NCBI GenBank assembly: GCA_012511135.1
Contig: JAAZGQ010000271.1
Location: 1 to 20,484 of the forward strand
DNA from: Bacteroidales bacterium
Lineage (GTDB): Bacteria > Bacteroidota > Bacteroidia > Bacteroidales > UBA1402
DNA: 20,484 nucleotides
Direction: 5' to 3'
Shown here: positions 8,321 to 15,399 of the stretch, piece after piece
Layout: the number at the start of each line of letters is the position of its first letter
Position numbering within the stretch: position 1 is the first letter of the stretch
The notes under the pieces: generated by a model
What the model was told of the DNA's origin: nothing
The model's input: the letters and a program-made list of their open reading frames with translations, nothing else
Databases searched by the model: none
Translations under genes and position numbers: made by a program

Positions 8321-9778
8321 TTAGAATTTAACTCCCAAACTGCAAACTATATTGGTAGTGTTGGTTTTGAGATTGGCGTATTCACCTGCTCCGCCCCAGT
8401 TGTAGTAGGGATAGAAATGTTCCGTTCTGAATTGCTCAAGAACAGCCATGTCAAAAAAGAAGGCTCCTACTCTATATCCAAAACCCAGGGAAGCCGAATG
8501 GGCATCCTTTTCGATAAAGTATTGAGGTGCAGTTGAAGGGGTATAGATAGGATTATTGTTTCTTTCAATATGGTTAGCCACAGGTGACTGATAAAATGCA
8601 TAACCAGCCCTGAGGCTGAATTGTTTGTTGAGACGGATCTCGGAGCCCAGGCGAAGGTTGTATCCCAGTCTGAAGTAAGAATTAATATCACTGTTTACGT
8701 CAGTAAAGGGATAGCCACTGCTGTTGCGCATACGAATTTTCCGGTAATCGACAATTTCGTAGTCTACACTGAACAGACCAACTTGTCCCAATTGGGCAGC
8801 GGCACTAATCACGATAAGTTGCGGGGTTTCCAGTTGGTAATAAACCGGATCAGGTTCGTTTTCCGAAATATATATGGTTCTGTCTTCTACATCGCCATTG
8901 TCATCAGGCATTCCGTAGGAACTTAAATAGGCATCGTAATCGTCTCTGAGCGAGTAATATGTGGGAGTATGATAGGAAAAGCACAATCTTAATTCGGGTA
9001 TGGGGCGAAGTATGATTCCAATTTTTCCGTTGATGCCTGTACCACTGGTTTTTAACCAATTAACCAATTCCATGCTCCCACCTCCGTCAAAAAATTCTTT
9101 GTAGTAAGTGTCCAATTCATAATTAACCGATTGCACACCCAGAGAGGCACCCAGATAAAGGAAATGGTTATAGTTTAAACCCATGCTGAAATTCCATTCG
9201 CCTATGCTGCCCTTTTCAATGGCATATTGTTCGTTGTCCAATAATTCTCCCTCCAAAAGAACCGGGTTATAGTTGTCGTCCAGCAAATAGGTTTCGTAGG
9301 CCATATTCTCGAGCGTGCTGTAAGGACTGAGGTTGTCCAGCAAAGATATGGGGCGGTTAACCCCCATCACATTAATATTACGTTTGAAATTCTTCAGCCG
9401 GTTGTAACTAACGCCAAAGTTATAGTTAGCCACTTTAGACTCATCGTATGTCCTGTATGAACCTACCACACCAAAGTTGTTGGTGCCAAAACCCACTTTG
9501 GAATCAGAGCTTTCAGTGCCTTTGAAATCGGAATTCAGGTTGGCAATACTCAACACCGGACTGAAGCTTATTTCTGAACTGCGATAAACTGCAATTCCCG
9601 CAGGATTGATTCCTATGGAGGTGAGATCTCCCCCCAGGGCACCAAATGCATTTGCCATACCAATGGAGCGTGCTGTTCCGTTTACTTCTGATTGTGAATA
9701 CCTTAAAGCATCAAAGGCTTCCTGGGCGCATATATTTACCGCTGAAAACAGGCAAACTGCAACTATTGTTTTTTTCAT
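8321..9778 (-). CDS. FadL/OmpP1-like outer-membrane transport protein
   Basis: A protein of 485 residues with a signal peptide (1-18, ending ICAQ). Its N-terminal region, ARSIGMANAFGALGGD and then NPAG at 58-61 and AVYRSSE, is the characteristic start of Bacteroidota FadL/OmpP1/TodX-like porins, often annotated as hemin receptors. The rest is long alternating beta strands with a C-terminal aromatic or hydrophobic strand ending CSLGVKF, as in outer-membrane barrels. FadL relatives admit hydrophobic compounds; the substrate here cannot be read. It starts 11 bp after the Ser-rich gene upstream, so it belongs to that operon and may depend on the protein encoded there. Confidence 0.85.
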   Translation of the reverse strand: MKKTIVAVCLFSAVNICAQEAFDALRYSQSEVNGTARSIGMANAFGALGGDLTSIGINPAGIAVYRSSEISFSPVLSIANLNSDFKGTESSDSKVGFGTNNFGVVGSYRTYDESKVANYNFGVSYNRLKNFKRNINVMGVNRPISLLDNLSPYSTLENMAYETYLLDDNYNPVLLEGELLDNEQYAIEKGSIGEWNFSMGLNYNHFLYLGASLGVQSVNYELDTYYKEFFDGGGSMELVNWLKTSGTGINGKIGIILRPIPELRLCFSYHTPTYYSLRDDYDAYLSSYGMPDDNGDVEDRTIYISENEPDPVYYQLETPQLIVISAAAQLGQVGLFSVDYEIVDYRKIRMRNSSGYPFTDVNSDINSYFRLGYNLRLGSEIRLNKQFSLRAGYAFYQSPVANHIERNNNPIYTPSTAPQYFIEKDAHSASLGFGYRVGAFFFDMAVLEQFRTEHFYPYYNWGGAGEYANLKTNTTNIVCSLGVKF

Positions 9779-9789
9779 TTCTCAAATGT

Positions 9790-10797
9790 TTAGCGACGAC
9801 CAGAACTGCCTGAAGAACTACGTCCGGAGGAGCTTACTCCCGAGCTGCTCCTTGCTGAACTACTACTTCCTGAGGAGTAAGAGCTACTGGGAGCAGAATA
9901 CGATGATGAAGACGATGATGAGCTTGGTGTTGACACGCTGCTTCTTGTATTGCTGCTGCTGCTCGATCCGGATCTGACACTGGTGCCCGAACTGCTGCTT
10001 GAACTTCTGGTAGAAGAAGGACTTACAGTTGAGCGGCTGGAGCTTCTTGAAGAAGGAGTGCTGATTGTACTGGTTCGGCTACTGTTCGTGGTGGAAGTGC
10101 TTCTTGTTGTAGACTGCCTGGTACTGGTTCCAACAGAGCGATTGGTTGATGTGGTGTTTCTGTAGGAAGAATTACCTGAAGATCTAACAGGATTGACCGC
10201 CGAGCGGGTAGCCTGGTTGTTAGTGCGAGCTGTAGTAGCAGTACTTCTGCTCGATGTTGTACCTCTGGTTATATCGCCACGGGTATTAGCTGTTCTTGTG
10301 GATGCTAATGTCTCGGTACGACTAAAGTCATTGTATACAGCCGATCGGGTAGCAGATGTGCCTGCTGCTGTCCCGCCACCGCCGACAGCTTGTCTGCTGC
10401 TGACAGGAACCCCTCCCCTTGAATTAACGTCATTACGTGAAGCTAAAGCCGTACGAGTGTTGATTGGTTTTCTGGGTGTTTTAATATTGGAAGGATAGCC
10501 CCAGACTGTGTATGGAGTGTAATAGTAGGCAGAGTAATAATCGTAATAATAGGGATCCCAACCCCAGGAATGGTACCAGGGGCTGTACCAGCTGTAATAC
10601 CAGGGATCATGAAAGCCGTAATACCATCCATTGAAGCGCCAGGGAGAATAATAACCGTAATAGCCATAGTGACTCCATCCGTATTGATAAGGTCTGTAAT
10701 ATACATCATAATACCAGGGACTCATCCAGGGATTCCAGTTATTATCTTCCATATAGTAGATATCAACATTGGCTCCGTCTTCAACGTAAATATTCAC
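9790..10797 (-). CDS. Tyr/Trp-rich and Ser-rich protein, C-terminal fragment of an interrupted gene
   Basis: The annotated open frame begins at a GTG (10797) and has 335 codons. The first ~100 residues contain about 30 Tyr and 12 Trp in repeated PWYY and YYS units. The rest is low-complexity Ser, Thr, Arg and Gly, ending SSGRSSSGSSGRR. It has no signal peptide. The frame is open upstream to 10827 and is the same frame as the gene at 10828-11193, separated from it only by TAA 10828-10830. The linking residues (FTTHITDDGY) read naturally into NIYVEDGANVDIYY. I therefore take this as the second part of one exported surface protein of about 457 codons. On its own it would stay in the cytoplasm. 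The function is unknown; its place before a porin suggests an envelope role. Confidence 0.7.
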   Translation of the reverse strand: MNIYVEDGANVDIYYMEDNNWNPWMSPWYYDVYYRPYQYGWSHYGYYGYYSPWRFNGWYYGFHDPWYYSWYSPWYHSWGWDPYYYDYYSAYYYTPYTVWGYPSNIKTPRKPINTRTALASRNDVNSRGGVPVSSRQAVGGGGTAAGTSATRSAVYNDFSRTETLASTRTANTRGDITRGTTSSRSTATTARTNNQATRSAVNPVRSSGNSSYRNTTSTNRSVGTSTRQSTTRSTSTTNSSRTSTISTPSSRSSSRSTVSPSSTRSSSSSSGTSVRSGSSSSSNTRSSVSTPSSSSSSSSYSAPSSSYSSGSSSSARSSSGVSSSGRSSSGSSGRR

Positions 10798-10827
10798 ATA
10801 ACCGTCATCGGTAATATGAGTAGTGAA

Positions 10828-10830
10828 TTA
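10828..10830 (-). other. In-frame TAA splitting one long gene
   Basis: On the minus strand the codons run ...TTT CAT AAC GAC TAA TTC ACT ACT CAT ATT..., with the frame open on both sides from 11193 to 9790. A single change of TAA to TAT or TAC (Tyr) would restore a continuous gene, and Tyr fits this Tyr-rich protein. TAA followed by T is normally an efficient stop, so readthrough is not favoured by context. Confidence 0.65.
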
Positions 10831-11193
10831 GTCGTTATGAAATCGCCGTATGCGTTCACTGTATTGAAAATCCTCGTATTCTTCGCGACTAATCAGTACA
10901 GAGTCGTCCATAAACTCTTCTTCGTAATTTACCGAAAGTTCGTCGTTTTTATAGGAAGGTCTGCGGTTGTAAACATCAACATCTCTGTTTGATTGATTAT
11001 TTACAACGGCAGTATTGTTTTCAGTAACTTTCTCTGCCTGCAGGGAAGACAAATCCTGACTGCTTTCTGTTTTGGTAATAGCAGACTCAAATTTAGGGTG
11101 ATAGTACAGGTCGTCTTCGTACACATTTTGTGCACCAAGTGCCCAGGGAATTGCCAGGGCAAGAATAAACAGGTAATTGATTTTGGTTTTCAT
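10828..11193 (-). CDS. Exported protein, N-terminal fragment of the Tyr/Trp-rich gene
   Basis: A product of 121 residues with a clear signal peptide (about 1-21: KTKINYLFILALAIPWALGAQ). An acidic, Asn-rich polar region follows, which ends EDFQYSERIRRFHND before the TAA. The SERIRRFH segment resembles a motif I associate with Bacteroidota exported proteins, where it is followed directly by Tyr-rich sequence. Exactly such sequence follows here in the same frame after the stop. That supports a single original gene reaching 9790. As it stands this fragment would be secreted but would lack the aromatic and Ser-rich parts. It is the first gene of the operon leading to the FadL-like porin. Confidence 0.7.
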   Translation of the reverse strand: MKTKINYLFILALAIPWALGAQNVYEDDLYYHPKFESAITKTESSQDLSSLQAEKVTENNTAVVNNQSNRDVDVYNRRPSYKNDELSVNYEEEFMDDSVLISREEYEDFQYSERIRRFHND

Positions 11194-11241
11194 ATCAGTA
11201 CTCCCTTCTATTAAGTAAAACAGCGATGAGCATGTTTAATA

Positions 11242-11249
11242 CAAAGATA
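11242..11249 (-). promoter_or_regulatory. Likely -7 box for the Tyr-rich/FadL-like operon
   Basis: On the minus strand this reads TATCTTTG, an exact TAnnTTTG. It sits about 50 bp before the ATG at 11193. No convincing TTTG is seen at -33, so it is a half-supported promoter. It lies in the 200-bp divergent region shared with the oxoamine-synthase-like gene. Confidence 0.45.
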
Positions 11250-11336
11250 CTTTTTTCGCCAAATCGTTTATTTTAATTAAACAGATTTAACAATAGTCTT
11301 TTCTCCTTCAGAACGTAAAATCAGGAATGAAAAGTT

Positions 11337-11368
11337 TTTGTAAGGTATGAATTATTTAGTTAGTTTTG
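11337..11368 (+). promoter_or_regulatory. Bacteroidota-type promoter for the oxoamine-synthase-like gene
   Basis: TTTG (11337-11340) and TAGTTTTG (11361-11368) are 20 bp apart, matching both consensus boxes. Transcription would begin near 11374, about 20 nt before the GTG start at 11394. This supports that start, since no in-frame ATG lies between. Confidence 0.7.
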
Positions 11369-11393
11369 CAGCATAACAAGTAAAACATTCAAG

Positions 11394-12647
11394 GTGGATT
11401 TATTCGATCGCATACGCACTAACGAAGAGCCTTTGTCAAAAATGGCCAGGCAACTGCACGGATATTTTACTTATCCCAAACTGGAAGGCCCTCTGGGGGC
11501 TCATATGAAATTCAGGGGTAAGGACATCCTGAATTGGAATGTAAATGATTATTTGGGTTTTACTCAAAACGAGGACATTCGAACTATAGATGAGGAGCTG
11601 ACCCGTAAATGGGGACTCTCCTATCCTTCCGGTAACAGGATTATGGCCGGACATACCAGTATTCACGAAAAACTGGAGTCCATACTGGCTGATTTCACGC
11701 ATAAGGAAGATGCCTTTGTGCTGAATTATGGTTACCAGGGTATTTCTTCAGTAATCGATTCACTATGCGACCGTAACGATATTATTATATACGACATTCA
11801 GGTGCATGCTTCTATGATAGATGGCATTCGTTTGCACAGAGGAGAGCATTTCAGTTACCAGCACAACGACATGGATAGCCTGGAAAAAGCCCTGAATAAA
11901 GCCGGGAGTATACTGGAAAAGAAACCCAAAGGAGGTATTCTGCTCCTTACTCAGGGAGTTTTTAGTTCTACCGGAGATTATGGCAAATTAGACGAAATTG
12001 TGGCCTTAAAAGAACGCTATCCCTTTAGGATTTTGCTCAACGATGCGGATGGTTTCGGTATTCAGGCTAAGAATGGTTCCGGGACAGCCGAACATTTTGG
12101 TGTCAGCTCGCAAATTGATTTATACCTGGGATCTTTTTCCAAAGCCTTTGCCTCCCAGGGTTGTTTTATTGCCGGACCTGAGTTAATAATGAATTATTTA
12201 AGGTATCATACCAGGACCCAATTGCACTCAAAAGCTTTGCCCTTGGTTTTTGCTGAAGGTATAATAAAAAGATTGGAATACCTCAAAAAGCATTTGTCGC
12301 TCATAAAAAAGCTACACAACAACGCAAATTATTTAAGAACTGCACTTTTGGAAAAAGGTTTTGACCTCGGAGAGTCAAATACCAATATTTTACCAATTTA
12401 TTTTCCCTGCAATATTTACGAAGCCTTAAACATTGTCATCGATCTAAGGGAAAACTACAATATATTCTGTCCGGTTCTTATTTATCCCTTTATTCTGAAA
12501 AATCAACTCCTGCTCAGGCTTATGCCCACTGTATATCATTCCAGGGAAGACATGGATTTCACGCTGAATGCTTTTGTGGATATTCAGGAAAACCTTAAAG
12601 CCAAAAAATACTCTACCGATCGCTCAGATTTTTTTCAGGATTTGTAG
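11394..12647 (+). CDS. Alpha-oxoamine-synthase family PLP enzyme (serine palmitoyltransferase-like)
   Basis: A protein of 417 residues from a GTG start (family-typical MDLFDRI). It aligns by eye with the Bacteroidota serine palmitoyltransferase/AONS/KBL group: MKFRGKDILNWNVNDYLG, NYGYQG, His138 in VHASMIDG (PLP-stacking position), FSKAFA with the Schiff-base Lys250, and the C-terminal LRLMPTVYH. Members condense an amino acid with an acyl-CoA using PLP. The motif that normally reads DDAHGFG is NDADGFG here (216-222). The Asp that contacts the PLP ring nitrogen is thus Asn216, and the His that contacts the PLP phenol oxygen is Asp219. The enzyme may be a paralogue with a changed reaction, or inactive. 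A role in sphingolipid synthesis is possible but not shown. Confidence 0.8.
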   Translation: MDLFDRIRTNEEPLSKMARQLHGYFTYPKLEGPLGAHMKFRGKDILNWNVNDYLGFTQNEDIRTIDEELTRKWGLSYPSGNRIMAGHTSIHEKLESILADFTHKEDAFVLNYGYQGISSVIDSLCDRNDIIIYDIQVHASMIDGIRLHRGEHFSYQHNDMDSLEKALNKAGSILEKKPKGGILLLTQGVFSSTGDYGKLDEIVALKERYPFRILLNDADGFGIQAKNGSGTAEHFGVSSQIDLYLGSFSKAFASQGCFIAGPELIMNYLRYHTRTQLHSKALPLVFAEGIIKRLEYLKKHLSLIKKLHNNANYLRTALLEKGFDLGESNTNILPIYFPCNIYEALNIVIDLRENYNIFCPVLIYPFILKNQLLLRLMPTVYHSREDMDFTLNAFVDIQENLKAKKYSTDRSDFFQDL

Positions 12648-12666
12648 GCGCAAAGCTAATTACAAC

Positions 12667-13341
12667 ATGTCAATTGCATCCAATATTCAGGAAATCAACA
12701 AAACAATTCCTTCGGAATCTAAATTGATTGCGGTTTCCAAGTTTCAGTCAACAGAGAGAATATTGCAAGCCTATCAGGCCGGACTAAGACGCTTTGGCGA
12801 AAACAGGGCTCAGGAAATGTGCTCCAAGCACGAGGCTCTGCCGGCAGATATTGAATGGCATTTTTTCGGTCACCTCCAACGGAATAAAATAAAATATATA
12901 ATTCCTTTCACCTCATTGATACAAAGTGTAGACAGTCCGGCTTTACTGACAGAAATAAACAAAGCTGCAGCCAAAATCGGACGTGTTGTTCCCTGTCTTT
13001 TACAAATTTATATTGCCCGCGAAGAAAGCAAATTTGGTTTTACTCCCGAGGAACTCCGATTATTTTTCAGCGAAGGCAGTTGGAAAAACTTAAGCAACGT
13101 ACGACTGCAGGGACTGATGGGTATGGCGACCTTTACCGGGAATACTGAGCAAGTCAGGCAGGAATTCCGCCTGCTGAAGCTATTGTTTGATGAAATCCGT
13201 TCAACTTATTTTAGCGAAAATGAAAGCTTCAGGGAATTATCTATGGGTATGACAGGCGACTACAAAATTGCCATACAGGAAGGAAGCACCATGCTTCGTA
13301 TCGGCACTGCCCTTTTCGGTTCAAGAAAAACCGAACAATAA
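12667..13341 (+). CDS. yggS: YggS/PLPBP-family pyridoxal-phosphate homeostasis protein
   Basis: A protein of 224 residues from ATG 12667 (MSIASNIQEI), the normal size. The frame is open further upstream to 12568, but that would overlap the previous gene and add a non-family extension. It has the alanine-racemase-like TIM-barrel signatures: LIAVSK with PLP-binding Lys25, RRFGENRAQE, WHFFGHLQRNK, LSMGMTGDY and the C-terminal RIGTALFGSR. The family binds PLP without a known catalytic reaction and balances vitamin B6 and amino acid pools. It begins 19 bp after the PLP-dependent oxoamine-synthase-like gene, so the two are probably co-transcribed. Confidence 0.92.
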   Translation: MSIASNIQEINKTIPSESKLIAVSKFQSTERILQAYQAGLRRFGENRAQEMCSKHEALPADIEWHFFGHLQRNKIKYIIPFTSLIQSVDSPALLTEINKAAAKIGRVVPCLLQIYIAREESKFGFTPEELRLFFSEGSWKNLSNVRLQGLMGMATFTGNTEQVRQEFRLLKLLFDEIRSTYFSENESFRELSMGMTGDYKIAIQEGSTMLRIGTALFGSRKTEQ

Positions 13342-13430
13342 ATTTTCAATTACTGTTTAAAGGATAGTTATAAATCCTGGATTATTTTGACAGGATATAT
13401 TTTAACCGGGGCGATCGGAAAGGAATTGTC

Positions 13431-13450
13431 TTGATCCTGAGCCGGATCAA
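13431..13450 (+). repeat. Short inverted repeat between yggS and rpiB
   Basis: TTGATCC (13431-13437), a 6-nt loop and GGATCAA (13444-13450) form a perfect 7-bp stem that overlaps the rpiB stop codon (13447-13449). It lies between convergent genes and could slow transcription in either direction. Neither side has a real U-run, so it is at best a weak terminator. Confidence 0.3.
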
Positions 13451-13893
13451 ACAGGAATTTTATCAATCCTGGTCTGATGCCTGCCCCCTTCGAAGTCTGT
13501 GTTCATAAATATTTCAAGCACTTTCACAGCTTCTTCCCGGTTGATGAATCTGGCCGGCAGACAACAGACATTAGCGTCGTTGTGTTGACGGGCCAGTCGG
13601 GCAATCTCCGGGTTCCAGCATAAAGTTCCTCTGATGCCGGCATGTTTATTAACGGTTATCGTCATTCCCTGACCGCTACCGCAAATAGCTATCCCCATTT
13701 TGCATTCTTCCTCTTCCACAGCTTCGGCCAGAGGATGTGCAAAGTCGCTGTAGTCGCAACTATCGGGTGAATAAGTTCCAAAATTTTTAAAAGGAATTTG
13801 TTTTTCTGCGAGCCAGTCACATATAAATTCTTTCAATTCATAGCCGGCATGATCACTGCATATGGCAACCGGCACCTCGTCGTCGGGATTCAT
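13447..13893 (-). CDS. rpiB: Ribose-5-phosphate isomerase B
   Basis: A protein of 148 residues, the usual RpiB/LacAB size. It interconverts ribose 5-phosphate and ribulose 5-phosphate in the cytosolic pentose phosphate pathway. Seen are SDHAGYELK at 13-21 (Asp14 and His15 at the substrate site), FGTYSPDSCDYSDFA, the catalytic cysteine Cys71 in ICGSGQGM, the NKHAGIR segment, and ARQHNDANV with His104. The start at 13893 gives a family-typical N terminus. The gene is transcribed away from the SemiSWEET gene. Transketolase and ribulokinase lie further downstream on the same strand but are separated by the Tat operon. Confidence 0.94.
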   Translation of the reverse strand: MNPDDEVPVAICSDHAGYELKEFICDWLAEKQIPFKNFGTYSPDSCDYSDFAHPLAEAVEEEECKMGIAICGSGQGMTITVNKHAGIRGTLCWNPEIARLARQHNDANVCCLPARFINREEAVKVLEIFMNTDFEGGRHQTRIDKIPV

Positions 13894-13970
13894 GTTTTTA
13901 TTAGTTTGTGGAATAATCTCAATTTAAACGGATCGGAGATCTCAATTTCAAAGCGTTGATTCATGAGGGG

Positions 13971-14000
13971 CAAAGATACAAATAAATTCATTTATGCAAT
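13971..14000 (-). promoter_or_regulatory. Possible rpiB promoter
   Basis: On the minus strand a perfect -7 box TATCTTTG (13978-13971) follows an imperfect -33 ATTG (14000-13997) with an 18-bp gap. Transcription would start near 13964, giving a leader of about 70 nt. The -7 box is strong. The -33 box is weak and the spacing is one base short. Confidence 0.45.
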
Positions 14001-14064
14001 ATCAGACTTACTATTTTATAATTCAGAGCGAGACCTTAATTCAGAACAAAACAAAAAATACTGA

Positions 14065-14072
14065 TATCTTTG
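14065..14072 (+). promoter_or_regulatory. Likely -7 box for the SemiSWEET gene
   Basis: TATCTTTG is an exact TAnnTTTG match placed 28 bp before the ATG at 14101. No TTTG is found at the -33 distance. With the box at 13971-13978 it makes the 207-bp rpiB/SemiSWEET region divergent, with the same -7 sequence on both strands. Confidence 0.45.
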
Positions 14073-14100
14073 TGTTTATTTTACCACAGAAAAAATTATT

Positions 14101-14382
14101 ATGCATTTTAACTCCATCGAATACCTTGGTTTGGCAGCTGCTTTGTTCTCGACTGTGAATCAAATGCCGCAAGCCTGGAAAATAATCCGAAGCAAAGACA
14201 CCAGCAGTATTTCCTTGTATACTTACAGCTTATTGTGGATAGCCGTTAGTTTGTGGCTGATTTATGGGATCACTATAAAAGACAAACCTTTAATAATTTC
14301 AAATATTATCAGCATTATTCCAATCAGCTATATATATATTATTAAGCTTAGAAACGCGCTTTCGCGCAAAGAAAGTATTTAA
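14101..14382 (+). CDS. SemiSWEET sugar transporter
   Basis: A protein of 93 residues with three membrane helices (about 7-25, 41-60 and 65-82) and the PQ-loop signature MPQAWKIIRSKDTSSIS (Pro23-Gln24) after helix 1. This is the single triple-helix bundle of bacterial SemiSWEETs, which work as dimers and let sugars equilibrate across the inner membrane. Family members carry glucose or sucrose; the substrate here is not evident. Its stop codon overlaps the tatC stop on the opposite strand by 4 bp. Its position opposite rpiB suggests, but does not prove, a link to sugar uptake and pentose metabolism. Confidence 0.88.
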   Translation: MHFNSIEYLGLAAALFSTVNQMPQAWKIIRSKDTSSISLYTYSLLWIAVSLWLIYGITIKDKPLIISNIISIIPISYIYIIKLRNALSRKESI

Positions 14383-15164
14383 ACTTTGGTGGTTTTTGCC
14401 ACCAGCAGAATGCTGATTTCGTAAAGCAGGAAAATAGGCAAAGAGACAATGCTGAGTGTAAAGATGTCGCCGGTTGGAGTAATAACGGCTGCAACAATCA
14501 GGATTATTACGATGGCGTATCTGCGTTTCTTTTTCATAAAATCAGCCTTAAGCAAGCCGATTTTCGCAAAGAACCAGGCCAATACCGGTATTTCAAACAT
14601 AATCCCCATCAAGAGCGATAAGACCACCAGGGTTTGCATATATGAACTCAGAGTGATAGTGTTTACGACCTCAGGACTGACCTGATAAGTGCCCAAAAAA
14701 CGAAAGGATAGCGGAAAAATAATGTAGTAACTCAATAAAACGCCTAAGAAAAACAAACTGTAAGCCCAGAAAAGAATGCGTCCGGAATATTGCTTTTCAT
14801 TTTCGTAAAGAGCCGGTGAAATATAACGAAAGAGTATGTAAATAATATATGGAGAACTCAGTAACATAGCAGCATAAAAAGCCGCTTTCATATGTACAAG
14901 AAATTGGGCGGTGAGCTCGGTACTGATTAATTTGACATCGAATTCGGGCAAGGACATCTGAGGCCAGGAAAGTGCCGAAGATAATTGATTAATAAGCCTG
15001 TAGAGAATGAAATCGGCCTTGTGAGGAGCCAAAATGATAGTAAAGAGTATTTCCTTAAAAGCAAAAGCAATCAAGGCCACAGCTACCACAGCTATGACGA
15101 TGCGAATTAAAACAACTCTGAGTTCATCCAGATGTTCCCAGAATGTAAGTTTTTTCTCCGTCAT
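14379..15164 (-). CDS. tatC: Twin-arginine translocase subunit TatC
   Basis: A protein of 261 residues with six hydrophobic segments and the family signatures FWEHLDELR at 8-16, the first-loop ISPALYENE at 115-123, and ITPTGDIFTLSIVSLP near the C terminus. TatC is the receptor for twin-arginine signals. Two glutamates known from E. coli to bind the signal (in HLxELR and at position 103) have counterparts here, Glu14 and Glu123. The nearby Phe94 equivalent is Tyr114. The gene follows tatA by 8 bp and ends the four-gene unit that begins with a Tat-signal protein. No tatB is present, as in two-component TatAC systems. Confidence 0.95.
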   Translation of the reverse strand: MTEKKLTFWEHLDELRVVLIRIVIAVVAVALIAFAFKEILFTIILAPHKADFILYRLINQLSSALSWPQMSLPEFDVKLISTELTAQFLVHMKAAFYAAMLLSSPYIIYILFRYISPALYENEKQYSGRILFWAYSLFFLGVLLSYYIIFPLSFRFLGTYQVSPEVVNTITLSSYMQTLVVLSLLMGIMFEIPVLAWFFAKIGLLKADFMKKKRRYAIVIILIVAAVITPTGDIFTLSIVSLPIFLLYEISILLVAKTTKV

Positions 15165-15172
15165 GCAGCTTC

Positions 15173-15382
15173 TTATTTTTTATCGCTGTCTTTCTCTTTT
15201 TTTTCGCTGGGGGCTTCGTCGTCGTCGGTACTGTTCATTTCCTTCTTAAAGCTTTTGATGCCTTTGCCGATTCCTTTCATGATTTCGGGAATCTTGGTGG
15301 CTCCAAACAACAAAAGAATAGCCAGTGCAATAAGAATCAGTTCAGGGGTTCCCAGGCCCAATAATAATGGCAAGTAATACAT
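15173..15382 (-). CDS. tatA: Twin-arginine translocase subunit TatA
   Basis: A protein of 69 residues. A short N-terminal periplasmic stretch and one membrane helix (about 13-27) end in the conserved FG pair (Phe26-Gly27). An amphipathic helix IPEIMKGIGKGIKSFKKEM and a highly charged Asp/Glu/Lys tail follow. TatA monomers assemble on TatC to make the passage for folded proteins. It is small for the family but complete. It starts 17 bp after the polyferredoxin gene and ends 8 bp before tatC. As the only TatA/B-type gene here, it probably does both jobs. Confidence 0.95.
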   Translation of the reverse strand: MYYLPLLLGLGTPELILIALAILLLFGATKIPEIMKGIGKGIKSFKKEMNSTDDDEAPSEKKEKDSDKK

Positions 15383-15399
15383 ATTGTAAGTTTTTAGTG

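Noticed and set aside
8293..8344. GAGTTA/TAACTC inverted repeat between uvrB and the FadL-like gene
   Set aside because: Only 6 bp pair, the arms are coding ends of the two genes, and no U-run follows on either strand.
9830..10170. Tandem repeat or CRISPR-like array
   Set aside because: The repetitiveness comes from Ser/Thr/Arg codons in one reading frame, with no fixed repeat unit or spacers.
9950..10498. Leu/Val-rich open frames opposite the Ser-rich gene
   Set aside because: They are complements of repetitive Ser/Thr/Arg codons; the pseudo-hydrophobic sequence is an artefact.
10828..10830. Reassigned TAA codon (alternative genetic code)
   Set aside because: Several well-bounded genes in the window, such as the LysM gene, tatC and the SemiSWEET gene, end normally at TAA, so a code change is not credible.
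12568..12666. Extended start for the YggS-like protein
   Set aside because: It overlaps the upstream gene's coding end in another frame, and the family length is met from 12667.
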